64,000 nt of DNA, from the NCBI RefSeq assembly GCF_014529535.1, contig NC_050738.1, positions 12,664,062 to 12,728,061 on the forward strand, written 5' to 3'. Position numbers and translations under genes: made by a program. Below the pieces are notes generated by a model, which was not told the origin of the DNA, ran no database searches, and saw nothing but the letters and a program-made list of their open reading frames with translations. Positions 22,648 through 36,600 of the stretch are shown here, piece after piece. This stretch comes from Bradysia coprophila. Its lineage: Eukaryota > Arthropoda > Insecta > Diptera > Sciaridae. Position 1 is the stretch's first letter. Every line of letters starts with the position of its first letter.

Positions 22648-23000
22648 TACGAGAAATTGATGGAATTATAAGGAATTGACTGGAAATACGTTGTAAGGAA
22701 TTGAAAGTGAATTATAATTATAACATAAGGATAAGTAAAGTATGATGATCGGAAAAACTTACAATTTCCTGGTACTTTTATCCGATCATCGTACTTATTT
22801 GTATTTAGTCTAATGTACTTTCAATTACCTTACTAGCCTAATTTACCCAATTTAATGTATTTCCAGGCAATTCCGGTCAATTCCTTAAAATCCATCAATT
22901 TCATGTATTTCCAGTCAATTCCGGTCAATTCCTTATAATTCCATCAATTTCACGTATTTTCAGTCAATTCCGGCCAATTCCTTGTATTTCCATCAACTAC
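22648..23000. repeat. AATTCC-rich tandem repeat flanking a hairpin
   Basis: From about 22,857 to 23,000, a unit of roughly 50-55 bp (ATTTCCAGTCAATTCCGGTC, then AATTCCTTATAATTCCATC and AATTTCACGT) is repeated about three times. An inverted copy lies at about 22,648-22,698. Between them is a hairpin, AAGTATGATGATCGGA at 22,738-22,753 against 22,781-22,796 (15 of 16 bases). The layout is that of a palindromic element with tandem repeats in one arm. Confidence 0.65.
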
Positions 23001-23870
23001 AATTATTTACCGGAGAGCGGAGTATCCGGGAAACTGCAACATAGCTGTTCCAAATTTTAGTTGCGTATAGTCTGACCATTCTTCTTTGACTTTAGTCTCT
23101 ATTTTGACAACGATATTTATAGTGAGTCACCAACTATTTCCTACAAAAAAATATGTCGCAATGGAATTGAAACGTAACGGAAAATATCGTGGAATTATTT
23201 CGAAGATTCGTGGAATTGTAGAAATTAATTGGAATTATAGGAATTGAAGGGCGAATCCGGCAATTATATGTGCTGATCCGGTAATTGAAGTAATAAAAGG
23301 AATTAAAAGCAATTAAAAGGAATTAGGAATTGATTTGCCACCATTTCGGCCAGTCGATTACCCCTCGTAAGAAGGCGATATGTCGACGAACGACGAAGAG
23401 TTCCTTTCGTAATCGAAGTTCTCGGTTAAAATGAAATAGAAATCGAAGGAGCACTGATTTGCATAGGAAGCCGAATTGAACGTCCGAATAAACATATAAG
23501 TTGAAAGGGCAGCACGCCCGAATTAAAGTACTTCATTCTCCGCCCGAAGTCCACAATTCTAAAGATCTGACTGGCAGCCAGATCGTCTGTTGAAGACTCA
23601 ACAGGTTCACAGTATATGATACTTTGTGGCGCAAAAATTGATTTCGTTGCTAAGGGATTTTCAAATTTTATGTCAAAATACCATAACCTGGAAACACTTT
23701 AGCGACTAGGAACATCAATGACTTTTAAGACTAAAAAATTTCAAATATGTACAGAACAAAAAAAATCACAGTAAGACCGTCCCCCACAACAATGGGTCCG
23801 ATTTTTCGACGTAGATTTTCAACCAAATCCGTCTAAGTTTCTTGGGGTCCGAACCACAGCAATGGTATTG
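23001..23870. other. Degenerate GGAATTG-rich DNA, no gene
   Basis: GGAATTG and AATTGGAATTA words recur between about 23,155 and 23,330 and may belong to the same repeat as the preceding feature. No coding region is seen from there to 23,870. Confidence 0.45.
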
Positions 23871-23879
23871 ATGACGATG

Positions 23880-26800
23880 GCAAATAAAAAGACGTGTCGT
23901 TTTTTTTAATTATTAATTTTTCTTTTAAGTAATAATGTAATAGTTTTTATTGGTAGTTTTTTTCCTAGGTACATTACAGTCAGAAATAAGATATATATTC
24001 ATATATATAATATTATTTTTTCTTGTTTGTTTTTTTATACACATGTATATAGTCTAAATTCATAATATATTTATATTTATATACAACAACAAAACATTTT
24101 TTTTTCTCATTTTTTCTTCTTCTTTATTTATTATTTTATTTTTCTTTTATTTTCTGTTATTTTTCTTTATTTTCTGTTTTTTCTTTCATTTCGTCCCTTA
24201 ATTTATTTTATTCATTTTTCGTTCTGCTTCTATTCCTTTTCATTTACCACATTAATGTTAAATATATTTTTTTCTGTAAATGAATTGTTTTTTCTTCTTC
24301 TCATTTTCATCTAAATTACTAGATTTTTTATTTATTTTTTGCTTTAATTAATATTTATTCTTCATTAATTATTATCATTATTTTTAAATCATTTTTCTTT
24401 CATCATTCTATGTACAAAATATACAGAAGGTACAATAATGTGTTTTTATCTTTCATTCATTCATTTTTTTGTTTTGTTTGTTTAAATTTAACTTTTATTT
24501 TTTTTTTTCATTTTTATTTAAATGTTTGTTTTAATTTTAACGCGATTTTATGTTTTAATTTTAATCTTTTCTTTCTTTCTTTTATTGATCACAATCAGTT
24601 AATTAATAATTTAAATTGTAAAAATTAATTCAAATAATAAGAAACTTAAAATTTAATTGCATTACAAAACTAAACTTATTTTTAAAACAAAAGACGAATA
24701 GAAAGAATAAAAAGCAAACGAATTAAAAGAGAAAAAAAATGATTCTTCTCTTCTATCGAATCTTTGACCGTCGAAAAAAGTCAAAACCTAAAAAGTTAAT
24801 TAAATGAAAAAGTATTTGATGAAAATAAACGAAATAATTTTAGTTTAAAAAAATTTCTGCTGTTCCTCGATGAAAACACATCAAAATCAAATCGAACCCA
24901 CACTAAAAAACAAAATGCAAACTAACAATCAATCAAAAAGAGTCTTTCAACGACCTAAAAATTATTTTCCATTCTCAATTAGGTTTTTCATTTAAATCTT
25001 TTGTTTTACGTTATTAATATTGCTATTGTTTAAATATTTATAAAACATTGTTTCTTATTGAGGATTTGTGTTTTGTTTGTTTTTTAAAAAAATGTTTTCC
25101 CTTTAATTTTCTTCCGATAATTTGGTTTCGCTTAACTTTTCACGTGGTTCGAATAGTTTCTTTCATTTTTTGTTTGTTATTTTATGTCTTATTCGTTGAT
25201 CGGATTCATATATGGTGGACAAAATAAGAATTCGATTTGTTTAAATTTGAGTAAATTTGGGGAAAAAGTAAACAGAAATTTTGAATTTCCAAGGATTTTT
25301 CTTTCTTAAATTTATTTTTTTATTTTAGAACGTAATTTCATTGTACCGGAAAAATATATCGAAACAATGTGAGTGTTAGTCCCATTGAAATAATGTTACA
25401 GTATTACGTTTAACAGACACTAAATAAAGAAAGTTTTTTTTATGTAGGAAAGAAATGATTTCAACGGAGAATATTAAATGAAAGTCCACCGAATTGTTCT
25501 GCTGATTATAATCATTTTAGTTAAGTCAATTGTTTTTTTTTTCTTCATTATAATAAATTTCTATTAGAATATCGCTATAAACCGCATGCTCGATATATTT
25601 TGTTTATGTAAACTGGGTTTCTTGTTTTTAATTTTTTTTAATTTTTTTTGTTTTTGTTTATTTTATCTCATATTTTCACATTACTTTTTCATATAATTTT
25701 ACTTTGTTTATCCTCTTCTTCATTTTCTTCTTCCTTTTTTTACGTTTAATTTGCTATCTAAATTGTATTTATATTATTCTTCCTTTTTTATTAATAATTA
25801 TTTTCTTGTGTTTTGTTTCTATTTATAAATAGGCAATGATTTTTCTTATTTTCATTTTATTTTTTCCATTATTAATTTCTTTTAATTTTAATTAATTTTG
25901 CATGTGTGTCTGGGTGTGTGTTAATTACTTCGAATTTACTGTACAATAACAAAAACAATTTTCATTTTTTTCTTCTTCAAATTTTTCTTTCTTTTATCGA
26001 CATTTTGTTTATCATCATCTTCACTGACGACGCCACTTTAATTCTCCAAATAAATTTTGTTTTTGATGAATGATGGTTAAATGTGTTTGTGGATGAATAA
26101 AATAAAGATTCGGGAATTGTTTCTCTGTCAAAGCTATTAAACTAAGTCAAATGTGATGGACGTGTAGAATCATCGGGTTTTTTTTTTCTTCATTCGGAAA
26201 TCTACAGGTGGAGACAATAAAGAAGTTACAATCCAATTGATGTTATTTCATTCCACAATATCCACGTTATAATACCTAAACGTAAATATCTTCACATTGG
26301 TAATGGACACACATGGAATCTTGAAAACCGACACAGTTTATGTTTTGTGGGCATTTTGTAACTCAAGAGAAACAGAAAAAGTGTCGGTTTTCAAAATTCC
26401 GTGAAAATGTGTAAGTTAGGATTGTAATTGTGACTTCTTATTATCATCCGCCTGTATAACACGAAAAATGTATCCTTTTTGAAATTCAGTTCTTTTCTAA
26501 TCTATCGAATAAAAAAGAAGAATGTTATTGGATATGGATGGGTGTGGTAGTATGGGGAATTCGCATTAAAATTGATGATTTAATATTTGTTATGAACTGT
26601 GTCTAATCAAACTAAATGGAACGAATTTCAAACAAAAACAAAAAAAAAGTCAAATTAAGTTTCCCGTTTCTATTATTTTCAATAATTTCTCTCTCTCTTC
26701 CTCTTTCATCTTCTTCTTAATTCATTAATTCATCAGTTTCATTTATATTAAAAATCTTGTTTAATTTCTCTGTTTTCATTTTTTAAACTATTTACACGTT

Positions 26801-27680
26801 TTATCTTTACACTGAATTTGGATTCAATTTTTGTTTGTTATTATCTTATTTTCTCCAATCATTCGTCTTCTTCTTCTTCTTCTTTATCAAATATTCCACT
26901 TAAAGTGCGCCATTTTTTGTAAGCATTAAATTAAAAACGACCGATGGGAGACTGATAGATGAAATGAATAAAAAATAGTTATTTTACAGAACGTTCGTTT
27001 GAATGAGAAAATGACAGGATTAACCAATAATAATCCGCAAACTTGCATATAGTTGTTGAATTGTCGCCAGTGACTTCATTGTCTTTTTTTTTAATAAAAA
27101 ATTTAAATTGAAAATTTCCACACATCGATTTTGGCGGTTGGTGTGTTTAATTGTCAATTTAGATTTAAACAATGCGGTCGGAATATTCAATTGGTTGACG
27201 ACAGTCCAAAACTATATAAAGTTTTGACGAATGAATGTTTATGCGCTATGGGGATGATGGTTCAATTTAAGTTTTTTTTCCTTTTGTTCCGAGAGAAAGA
27301 TGCGGAGAAAATAAACAAAAAATTTTCCCTTTTTTAAAGAAGAAATGTTTCTTTGAGATCAAAACAATAAATAATTTTACTTATTAAATATGAGCGATCT
27401 ATAAGCTACGTTATTTACATTTATTTATATATTCCATGTATACCGTGATTCGTAATTTTCTTGTTGTTTATGATGTCTCAAAAATACGAAAACATTTTCT
27501 CTCTTTTCCGTTCAAATGTTTTAATGTTTCCGAATTCAAAAACCAAATTGTTTCGTCTTCGGTCTTTCATTATATTGTCAAATCCGTGAGTAAATAATAT
27601 GTCCAATTCATTGTTGATGTGTATGATCGTCGTTACACATTTCTTAAATCTTCATGCACTCGCCCCCCCCACAGGGCCAA
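23880..27680 (-). other. spen: Probable long 3' UTR of spen
   Basis: Directly after the spen stop, the plus strand is strikingly T-rich, so a spen transcript would be A-rich. TTTATT words (AATAAA on the minus strand) are frequent and the true end cannot be chosen. There is no alternative gene. An eight-base C run at about 27,663-27,670 (G8 in the mRNA) lies just after the stop. The 26,203-26,456 MITE is inside this interval. That the whole stretch is transcribed is inference. Confidence 0.45.
26203..26456. mobile_element. MITE-like palindromic element, copy 2, inside the spen 3' region
   Basis: Ends TACAGG and CCTGTA face each other. Inside them AATAAAGAAGTTACAATCC at about 26,216-26,234 pairs with GGATTGTAATTGTGACTTCTTATT at about 26,419-26,442. 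A central pair TGAAAACCGACAC and GTGTCGGTTTTCA forms a second hairpin. It shares end words with the element at 2,655-2,854. If the spen 3' UTR is as long as it appears, this element is carried in the mRNA. Confidence 0.65.
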
Positions 27681-30600
27681 TTAAACCGTCGCAATCACAA
27701 TCAACAAATGAGCTATATCGGCAACCCGATGCAGTAAATCGGGAGCAATTCGAGCCAAATTCTCATTTGCAAATTCACACGATGGAAATATGTGCACAAC
27801 ATAAGCGGCTTGTTCGCTACCTGGTGCAGGAATGTTTACGATACCTGCGGCCTGCTTCTGTTGCAAATAGGTGATGAAACCGGTTTGAAGATTCGTTGAT
27901 TGTTGCAGTACGTCCATATGATCGCGGCCACATGGCAACGCTAACAGCATACAATGTTCGTTGACAGTCTGTAAAGGAAAAATCCGATTTTGTTATTGCA
28001 TTTTATCGTACCTATCATTAATTCTCTCAACGTACCTGCATCTTTCTAGCGACTCCCTCCAGCTGCGTCTGTTCCAATCGCATACGTTGTGCAATTCGTA
28101 ACGGCGGCGTTGAACCATCGCTATTGCACGGCAACGAATCACTGGCCACATTCGGATTTCCAAATACGAAATGCATTTGAACGGCTGCCTGATCCGTCTT
28201 CAAAGCCAACAATCCTTGCCACATAACCGGATAGCGTTGCAAGAGCATTAGAAGTGAATCCGCTTGCGGTGGAACTTGACTAGCGTGCGGTGGCGTTGCT
28301 ACTTGGAGTATACGGCCAGTTGGTGTAGCCATAGCTGGTACAAGACTACCATGGCTAGGCATACTTCCTGGTCCTGTTTTTGTGTGAAACGTATTGTTAG
28401 TTTCGTTCCGAATGCCAAAAAATTCGATTCTCTCACTTCTCATCTTACCAGGTATAGACGACCGCTCTTTGTCTCTTTCACGTTGGTCTATTGATTTATC
28501 ATGAGCGTGAGGTAATACTATACCAATTGATTGTGACGATGATTGAGTTGTATATGACGAAGCTGGAGATGGTGTTACTACACCATGCGAACGATGTGCT
28601 GGCGGTGGTTCGGTTCCAGTTATTGCACGACTATTATCGAAGAACCTGACGTCGGCTGGGAAGTGTGCTGGATGTGGTATACGAGTACCGTACACTTGCG
28701 CAGCTTGCGGTGAATCTATTTAAAAAAAAAACAGCAATCAATGAGCGTGTGTTAATCAAATAAATGGATCGAAAAACCACAGAAAATAGTTTTCCGCGTC
28801 ACTTACCTCGATCTTGAGGACTTTGTAAGCTATGTGGAATAGCAATAGTTGCACGTGGTGCACTAGTCGGACGACGTAATTCCAGAGGAGGACTTGTTCC
28901 TAAAGGTTCGTCTATATCAGCAACATCCTTATGTTCAGCCGATCCGGGTAGTATGGGCGATCTAAACGAATTCAATGAAAATTAGTTACCGGAAAATTCA
29001 GAAAATAAAAGTTTCTGTATCTGGCATACCTTCGTATGTATGATGATATCCGAGATCCATGACCCGCGTGACCCATGACATTACCATATCGGTCCTGATA
29101 CATAAAGTAATCGCGTCGGATCGGAACTGACGAGAATGTACCGTCGCCCTGTAGGAATGAAATTAGAACACATTTTAGTGGAGAACGTAACAAACAAAAT
29201 CACGTTGAACGAAACAAAAGAAATAAGCAGCCGCGATTGACTAAGAAACATCTCATGTAAATTACCGGTGTTATTGGTGACGCTTGTTGGTGTGCAGGCG
29301 GTGGACTTTGTATTCGTCCACTACCGAAACCACTAATTTCTCCATGCTTCGTGTAGTAAAGCAGCGTGTAAAATGAGTTGAAATTTAACACCAAAGTTTT
29401 CAATTTTTTTAAAATATCATATAGACAAGTGCCGGTCTGCCGGTCATTTTTTGAAAAGCGAACTAACGATTCAAATGCCAAATACTTATTCAAAATCGCA
29501 GGTCAGACTCGTATTTTTTGCAACTTTAATTTAAAGTGCTGTTGCTCACTTCATCTATGCAAACAATAAGCAAAAGCACTTCACATTCGAAATTATTATT
29601 TTTTGTTTTATTTTTTGAAAACTTTCGCCTTTAACAACGTGATCGATTTCGAAAATGACAAAACACCGGATTTGGATGACAATACACCAAAGTGTTGGTA
29701 AATGGTTCAACTTAGACAAATAAAAACTTACCAAATTCGCTTCGAATGCGGGTACAGGTAAACCAGGCTGTAAAACGTGTGTCCGTTGACCTTGTGGACT
29801 GATCGGCGGTACGCTTACACGTGAACTGCTCGCACCTGCAATTATTAAATCAAATTTTGAAATTGTCGTCTGCCAGTAAATCGTTCTGCCAATTAACTTA
29901 CCGGTAACAATTGGTTGTTGACTGTTTAAGTGTGACTGCTTTAACGGTGGACTGGCTACAGCTCCCGTCATTATTTGCGGTACTTGATGCAATCCAATCA
30001 CACTCTTGCCACCGGTCGGCGGTATTTGATGATGAGAGCCTGACTTTGAAATCGAAGGACTTTGCTGCTGTTGTATTTGCTGAACAACATTTGACGAAGC
30101 GCACAGCATAATATGCTGTGAGGCACCAGCCTGTTGAATTGTCTGCTGATGGATCTTGTTTGACTGTTGTTGATGTATTAACGGCAATTGGTTCGATGAC
30201 TGGACTGTTTGCTTTGTGCCTGTCGTGTGTTGTTGCGTTACAACCGCTTGATTCAATTGGTGCTTCTGTTGTGGATGTATGTTCGAATGTTGCAGTTGAA
30301 TTGGGCCAGGGTGATGTTTGACAACATGCTGTTGTGGTGGGGCATGTTTTGCTCCGCTGGCGACTACATTCGGATATCCGCTCATGGGTAATGCCTGAAG
30401 GCCTGATTGTATTTTACCAGCATGAATGATTTGTTGCTGGTGGTGCTGTATCGAAGGCGATTGCGAAATAATGGTAGACGGATGGTGTTGCTTCTGCTGA
30501 ACGTGTATGGTTTGTAGAGTCGGTTGCTGGTGAACGATCTTCTGTTGTGTCATAGTCTGAATGCGAGGCGAGTGAGCCGATCCAATGGGACTGGGTGTTC

Positions 30601-33600
30601 CTCTCGATTGAACATTTACTTGCAAATTGTGGGTGTGTTGATTTACGATTGGCGAACCGGTTCGAGGCAAATTAGTCGTATGAACACTCATTTGCTGTAA
30701 TGTTTGTAACTGGTTTGATGGACCAACGATGGCATTTGTCATTATCACTTGCTGGGAGTTGGCTGCATTCGGTAAAGGACTGATCGTAGCACCACTACCT
30801 GCCTTTAGTATATTTGGATTCGGTTGGAGCACTGGCTTATTCATTTGAACTGTAGCATTCAAAACTCGCGATTTTAGTGGGTGAGGTGAAATTTGCTGTT
30901 TAGGCACAATTGTCGTTCCCAGCGGCACAATTGCTGATTGGGTAGTTACAATCGTTGGCTGTGGTGGTTTTGAAATCATTGGCTGAGGTGGTGCGGCGAC
31001 AACTTGAGTCGTTTTTATTGCGCTAATCGTAATCGGTGCTGACGATACTGGAATCGCTGGTATTGGACTAGACACTTTCGAGGAAATCGGAGTTACTGGA
31101 TCCAAAATTACTTTCGCTGGAATTATTTCTTTAGTTGCAATTGCTGATGGCTTAGGTGTTGGTGGTGGCTCTTTTACCACGACTGGCGCTGCGGTTGCCT
31201 GTCCTTCTTGAACGACAGTCAGAATACCAGTAACAGGGTCAAGTTCAACTGCCGATTCCGATTTGGATAGTACCATGGATTTTTCGTTATTCTTTTTCTC
31301 TAACTTTATGATTGGTTCGGGTGATGGTTCTTCAATTTTTTTAACAGCTGAGGAGAACTCGATAGCTGGTTCTGTTGACACGGTTGCTTTTGAAGTTGAG
31401 ATCGGCTCCACTTTCGTTTCCAGTTCTTCTACTTTTTTAACAACTTCCACAGCTTTTGTTTCTTTCTCCATAGCCTCATCACTCTCCGAAACATCAGTCG
31501 GTTTTGAATCTTTAGCAGCTTCAATTTTGTTGTCGTGCACAGATTCACTAATTTCGTGAGTTCCTTTCTTTTCGTCTGTTCTCGATTTTTCATCACTACT
31601 GTCGGCCGATGTGTACGAATCCTTTCTATCCTTTGTGCGACGATTGGCTCTAGGCGACTTTCGAACGTCAACAACACCCACAGTTTTCTCCGGTGTTATT
31701 TGCTGTTTGCCACCAGTTTGGCTGGTGTTTCGTGTTGATCTTCTGGGAGGTGTCATGCCAGATGATTGGTTCGGAAGCAATGCTTTCTGCTCTGGAGGTA
31801 GATTTTTCACTACGTCTTCAATAATGTCATCGACCGTGCTACGAGAACCATCCCGTTCCAAAAGACGACGACTCTTTCGAAGGCTTGCAGCTATTTGTGG
31901 AGCTGTGAAATCATCTTTATTAACTGCATCTGGTTGTTGAACAGTTTGGACATTGGCATTAGCTATGTTTGATTGTACTGGTGATGAAATGGTGTTGGTT
32001 GTTGTATTAGCCGATGAACTAACTACTACTGAAACTGGAGTAACTGTAGGTTTTGGCGGTTCTTCCGGAAGTACAGCTGGTTGAGCGACAGTACTTGCTA
32101 CGGTTGTTTGTGTCACTGCTTGTACTGCTCCTTGACCTTTGTTGATCGTTAATATCAATCGGGGTCGATTTCCGTCGACTGGTTTTATCGTTGTTTCAGT
32201 TGTTTCCGGTACAATTGCTGCTTCTTCACCTGAATCTTCGTGGAATTCGTAAATGTCTGATTCAGAGTTTTGATTACGTGGTTTACTCATCCGTTCGGAC
32301 ACAGTAGCCGGTTGAGCTTGTCGCGTTGATCCGCTTGGTTTTGACGTACTAACTCTTCCTCCTCGGGAACGCTTTGCATTGGCCTTGGGTCCACCACGGC
32401 GTGTTTGAACACCTGAAGCCTGAACTGACGATGGGGCAGGGTCTGGAGATGCAACATTTTCTTCGCTTCCTGTACTTGCCTTGATGTGTTCGCTGAGTGA
32501 TTTACGACCACCTCGAGCACTTCTAGCCTTTTTGATAGTTTTCCTGTCGTCGTTGCTCAAAACTTTTGAGTCCAAATTGCCCACACCTTCATCGTAATCA
32601 TCTTCATCTTTTTCCATTTTATCGGCATGATCGGAAAGGTTATCGTCCGATTTTGGTGTTGCAACGGTTTCTTCACTTGCCTTGTCCAAGTCAACAGTAG
32701 GTATGGATTCTCTGTCGGCTGAGCATAAAGCATCAACTTTCTTGATTACCGAATCAATGTTAACTTCCTTTGCTGACCAGTAGTCGCTGTCTTCCTTTGA
32801 GTCTTGTTCGATTTGATACTCGACATTAGGATTGGACAGTTTGGTCACGTTTTCTTCTGTCAACAACGATTGTACTGGCGGTTCGGTTGGTGATACAGAT
32901 TTTACCGTTGTGGAAGTAGATGGTTCTGATGTTGTAATCATCTTAATAACGGATGAAGTTTCAATGCTTTCGGCAGCAGGCTTCACGTCCGGCTGTTTCG
33001 GTACATCATCTGGCTTAGCAGTTGTGCATACAGTGGATTCGGATGTTTCAGTTTTCGTTTCAACAGCTACTACCGGTTCTGGTGTAATTCTCGTCTCCGT
33101 TAGCTCTTGATCAGGCTTAGATCCAATCATTGGCAATGGCTGCGATTTTTCAGTTGATACGGTGACTTGTGAATTGTAAGGTTCTCGTCTCAAAACTGCC
33201 GTCGATGGCGTATTCGAATTATCTGACTGAATGTTACGCTTCGTCGGAGTATGCTGTAAGTTCTGCTGTTGTATTTGTTGGTAAACTATTTGCGGTTGTT
33301 GTTGCGACGGCAGCTGTGCCTGTTGCGTAATTTGTGGTTGTCGATGTTGATGACTTTGAATGGGACTCATTTGCTGGTTTTGAACGACTATTCCAACCGG
33401 TTTCGATTTGTTCACTATTTGTATTTGTGGTCGTATTTGTGCCCGTGGACCTACAGTCATAGGTTGATTGTATTGCAGTTGTTGAGACTGTGTAGACGGT
33501 TGGTGCACATAGGTGGTTGACACTTGAACTTGCTTGTTAGAAATGGGCGACTGTTGTTGAACAAATACTTGCGACTGGGGCACACTCATTGGTACAGTGC

Positions 33601-36600
33601 GTTTCTGAAGCCAGTGTTGTTGCACTTTAGGTTGTTGATTTTGTTGTTGTTGATACTGCACAATTTGTGATGAATGTTGTGTCACTGTTTGTGGTTGAGT
33701 TTGTTGCTTCATTGCCGGTGTTTGCTGCTGAATGACCTGATGCGTTGGCTTAGTTTGAATTTGCTGAGGTGGTTGGTTCTTATATTGTTGCTGTTGCAAC
33801 TGTGGAGGTAAATTGCGTTGTTGGGTCTGCTGAGGAGTGCCAATGGAAATCACATTTTGGCCCTTAAACTGAACACGTTGCTCAATAACTGATTTTTGAG
33901 TCTTATTGTCAACAACCACAGGCTTCGATTGACTACTAGGCATGGAAATGTTCGGTGACTGTTGGACGTGTTGCTGGGGCTGTACAACTTTTCCTCCCAC
34001 TTGAATGGTTGACTGTGTGCTCGGGGGCAGTATTTGATTCACTCGGACAGTTGAGTAAATATGGTTTTGATGTTGTTGACCTTCACTGTTTGCTTGTGTA
34101 ACCACGGATTTGTTAAAGTTTGGACTTGATATCGAAATCGATACAGGCTTCGTGGATGACAAATTATGAGAAGGCTGTGCCACATTTGGCTGTGGAAGCA
34201 CAACGCTTGTACTTTGCTGAGGCTTCGAGGATATAGGCGCCAAAACCGGTGTTACAGCTAGTCTATTCAGCACAATGTTGGTTGTAATGTTTGGAGATGA
34301 TGACATAACCACTGTAGGCTGTACAGGCTTCTGTTGGCTGCTTGTCGGTGACATAATTTGCCTTTGCTGCACTACAACATGAGTCGTATTTGACGGTCTT
34401 GGTGATTGTTGTCGAATTATCGTGGGACTAGTCACAGATTTGACCACTTGCGTAAATTGTTGTGGTTGCGATTGACGTGGGGACTGAGATCGTGGCTCTG
34501 TAGCCCTTGGCGAAACCATTACCATTGGCTGATAGTATTGCTTCTCAGGAATTGAAATCGTTGTTGGCTGCTGTATGGCATTAATCGAAGCGACTGCTTG
34601 ACGAGGTGGTTGTTGGCGAGGTGAACCTGGAGCTGATACTGAGTTCGGCATACGAGGTTGAGTGGTAAATATGAGCTGCTGTTGCGATTTTGCTGTTGTT
34701 ATGATATTTCTCGGTCGCACAGTAGCTGGTTTTTGAATTTGTGGTTGTGCTTGTTGCAAGACTACGCTTGAACTAACCGACGGTGCCACTACCCGACTTT
34801 CAACAATTGTTGGCTTGGAGTTTGTTTCTGGATGTTTGATTGTTGGCGAAACAATTGCCTTCGTGTCCGGTGTTTCACTGGTCGATGCAGCTGGTATTGT
34901 TGCAAGCGATGGCATTTTGCTCTCGGCCTGAACAGTTTTTGTGATGACTGTCGTCGAAGCAGTAACAGTGGTTGGGGTGGCAACAGATTTCGTTAAAGAC
35001 GTTAAAGATACGTTGGGTTTCTCGACATCAGTCTTTTGAATCTGCGACAAATCAACATCAGGAGTCTTGGGTCGATCCATTCCCCAAGCATTGGCAGCTT
35101 CGTTGTCTTGGTCTTCAGTGTCGGTATCAATTTGAAGATCATTGTCGGATTGTGGTGTGTCAGGTTTCATATCCAGCTCTTCACTGTTCAAACTCTGTAC
35201 AGCTTTTCGCATTTCTTCCGCTTCTTCTTCTGGTATCACTGATTCTGAGGTCACAGCCGGTTGAACTTCCTCTTCAACGATTGGATCGGCTTCATATAAA
35301 GGCCCATAATCAGCAGAAGAGCCGAAACTTTCACCTAACAATGCTGCTACAGCATCCTCTGTTTCCTCTTGTGAAATTATGACGCGTGATTTTTCGTCGG
35401 TTTTTTCATCGGTTTTCGGTGCATCAGTCTCTTCTTGTGGATCTGGCTTAGGTTCGTCCGTTACTTCTGGTGTCACGGGTGCTTTGGGAGATGAATATTC
35501 GGTGGAGATTGATTGTACTGCACTTTCATGAATTTTCTCATCACAATCCAGTCCGAAACCGGGAATCAAATTCTTTGGTTCTTTGCGTGTCTCCAGTTGT
35601 AATTTTGACGTTGATGACACGGTTGTTGTAGGGGTCTTTGGAATGGGACTGATCAGTTTCTGTTCTCTTGGCGATGCAAACGGTGGGATATCATCCAATA
35701 AACAGGGTAAACTGGGTGATTGTTTCGACAGCGGCGTTGAGTCTTCTTTTGCAGTGTCCGGACCAGTAATATCGATAGTTAATATCGGTGTACTTGGCGT
35801 CGTAGGTGGTGACATCAAGCTGTTGCTATGGCTTGACGAGTGATGATGGTGTCGTTGGTGTTTTTCATCTTTGGAACGTTTTTTCTTCTTCTTCTTTTCT
35901 TTGGAACGATGACTATCGGAGTGTTCGGATTTCTTTTCAGGAACCACAATTTCAACATCATCGCCATCGGAGAAGCGAAATACATCTGTTGATTCGGTAG
36001 ATGGTTTCGGATGAGCTATCGAAGACGATTGCGAAATTTCTTCGGTTTTTATATCACTATCAGCCATCAGTTGAGCTTCGAGTGCTCTACCAGCAGCGTC
36101 CAGATCTACACTGTTCTCATCGAACGGTGCTACCTTCATTCGGTCTTTGCGTTTCTTTTCCTTCTTTCGCTCTCTATGGCTTTCCTTTTCGTTTAATGAT
36201 GGTTTAACTTCAGCAACAACTTCAGCGCTCATTTGACTGATAAGTGACATTGTTGGGACGTTGTCTTTATTCGTTAACGTATAATTGGTAGAAGAGGTAT
36301 TTGACGAATCGTTCGGTTTTGCAGTTTCCACATGTGAAATGTGCGAGTCATCGTCTGAGATCGGTCCAAATATATCTTCCATCTTTTCACCTCGTTTAGT
36401 TGATGTGACATTCGACGTATTAGTTTCTTGAGAGTCGAACACTGATGAATCAGACGACAACTTGGCCTGTTTCTTCAGCTTTTTCAAACGATATCTCTCT
36501 TCCTTTGATCGTTCGTGCTCCTCCTTCGATTTGTCACGCTTCTTGTCTTTGCGACTACTATGACGGCGCTTTTCATGGAATACCATTTGATGTGTTGGTT

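Noticed and set aside
29555..29731. The large spen reading frame continues past 29,732 to a stop at 29,555.
   Set aside because: The extra residues (LVSFYLSKL..) do not resemble Spen, a strong donor TTG|GTAAGT lies at 29,731, and the downstream exons continue the protein in phase to the SPOC domain.
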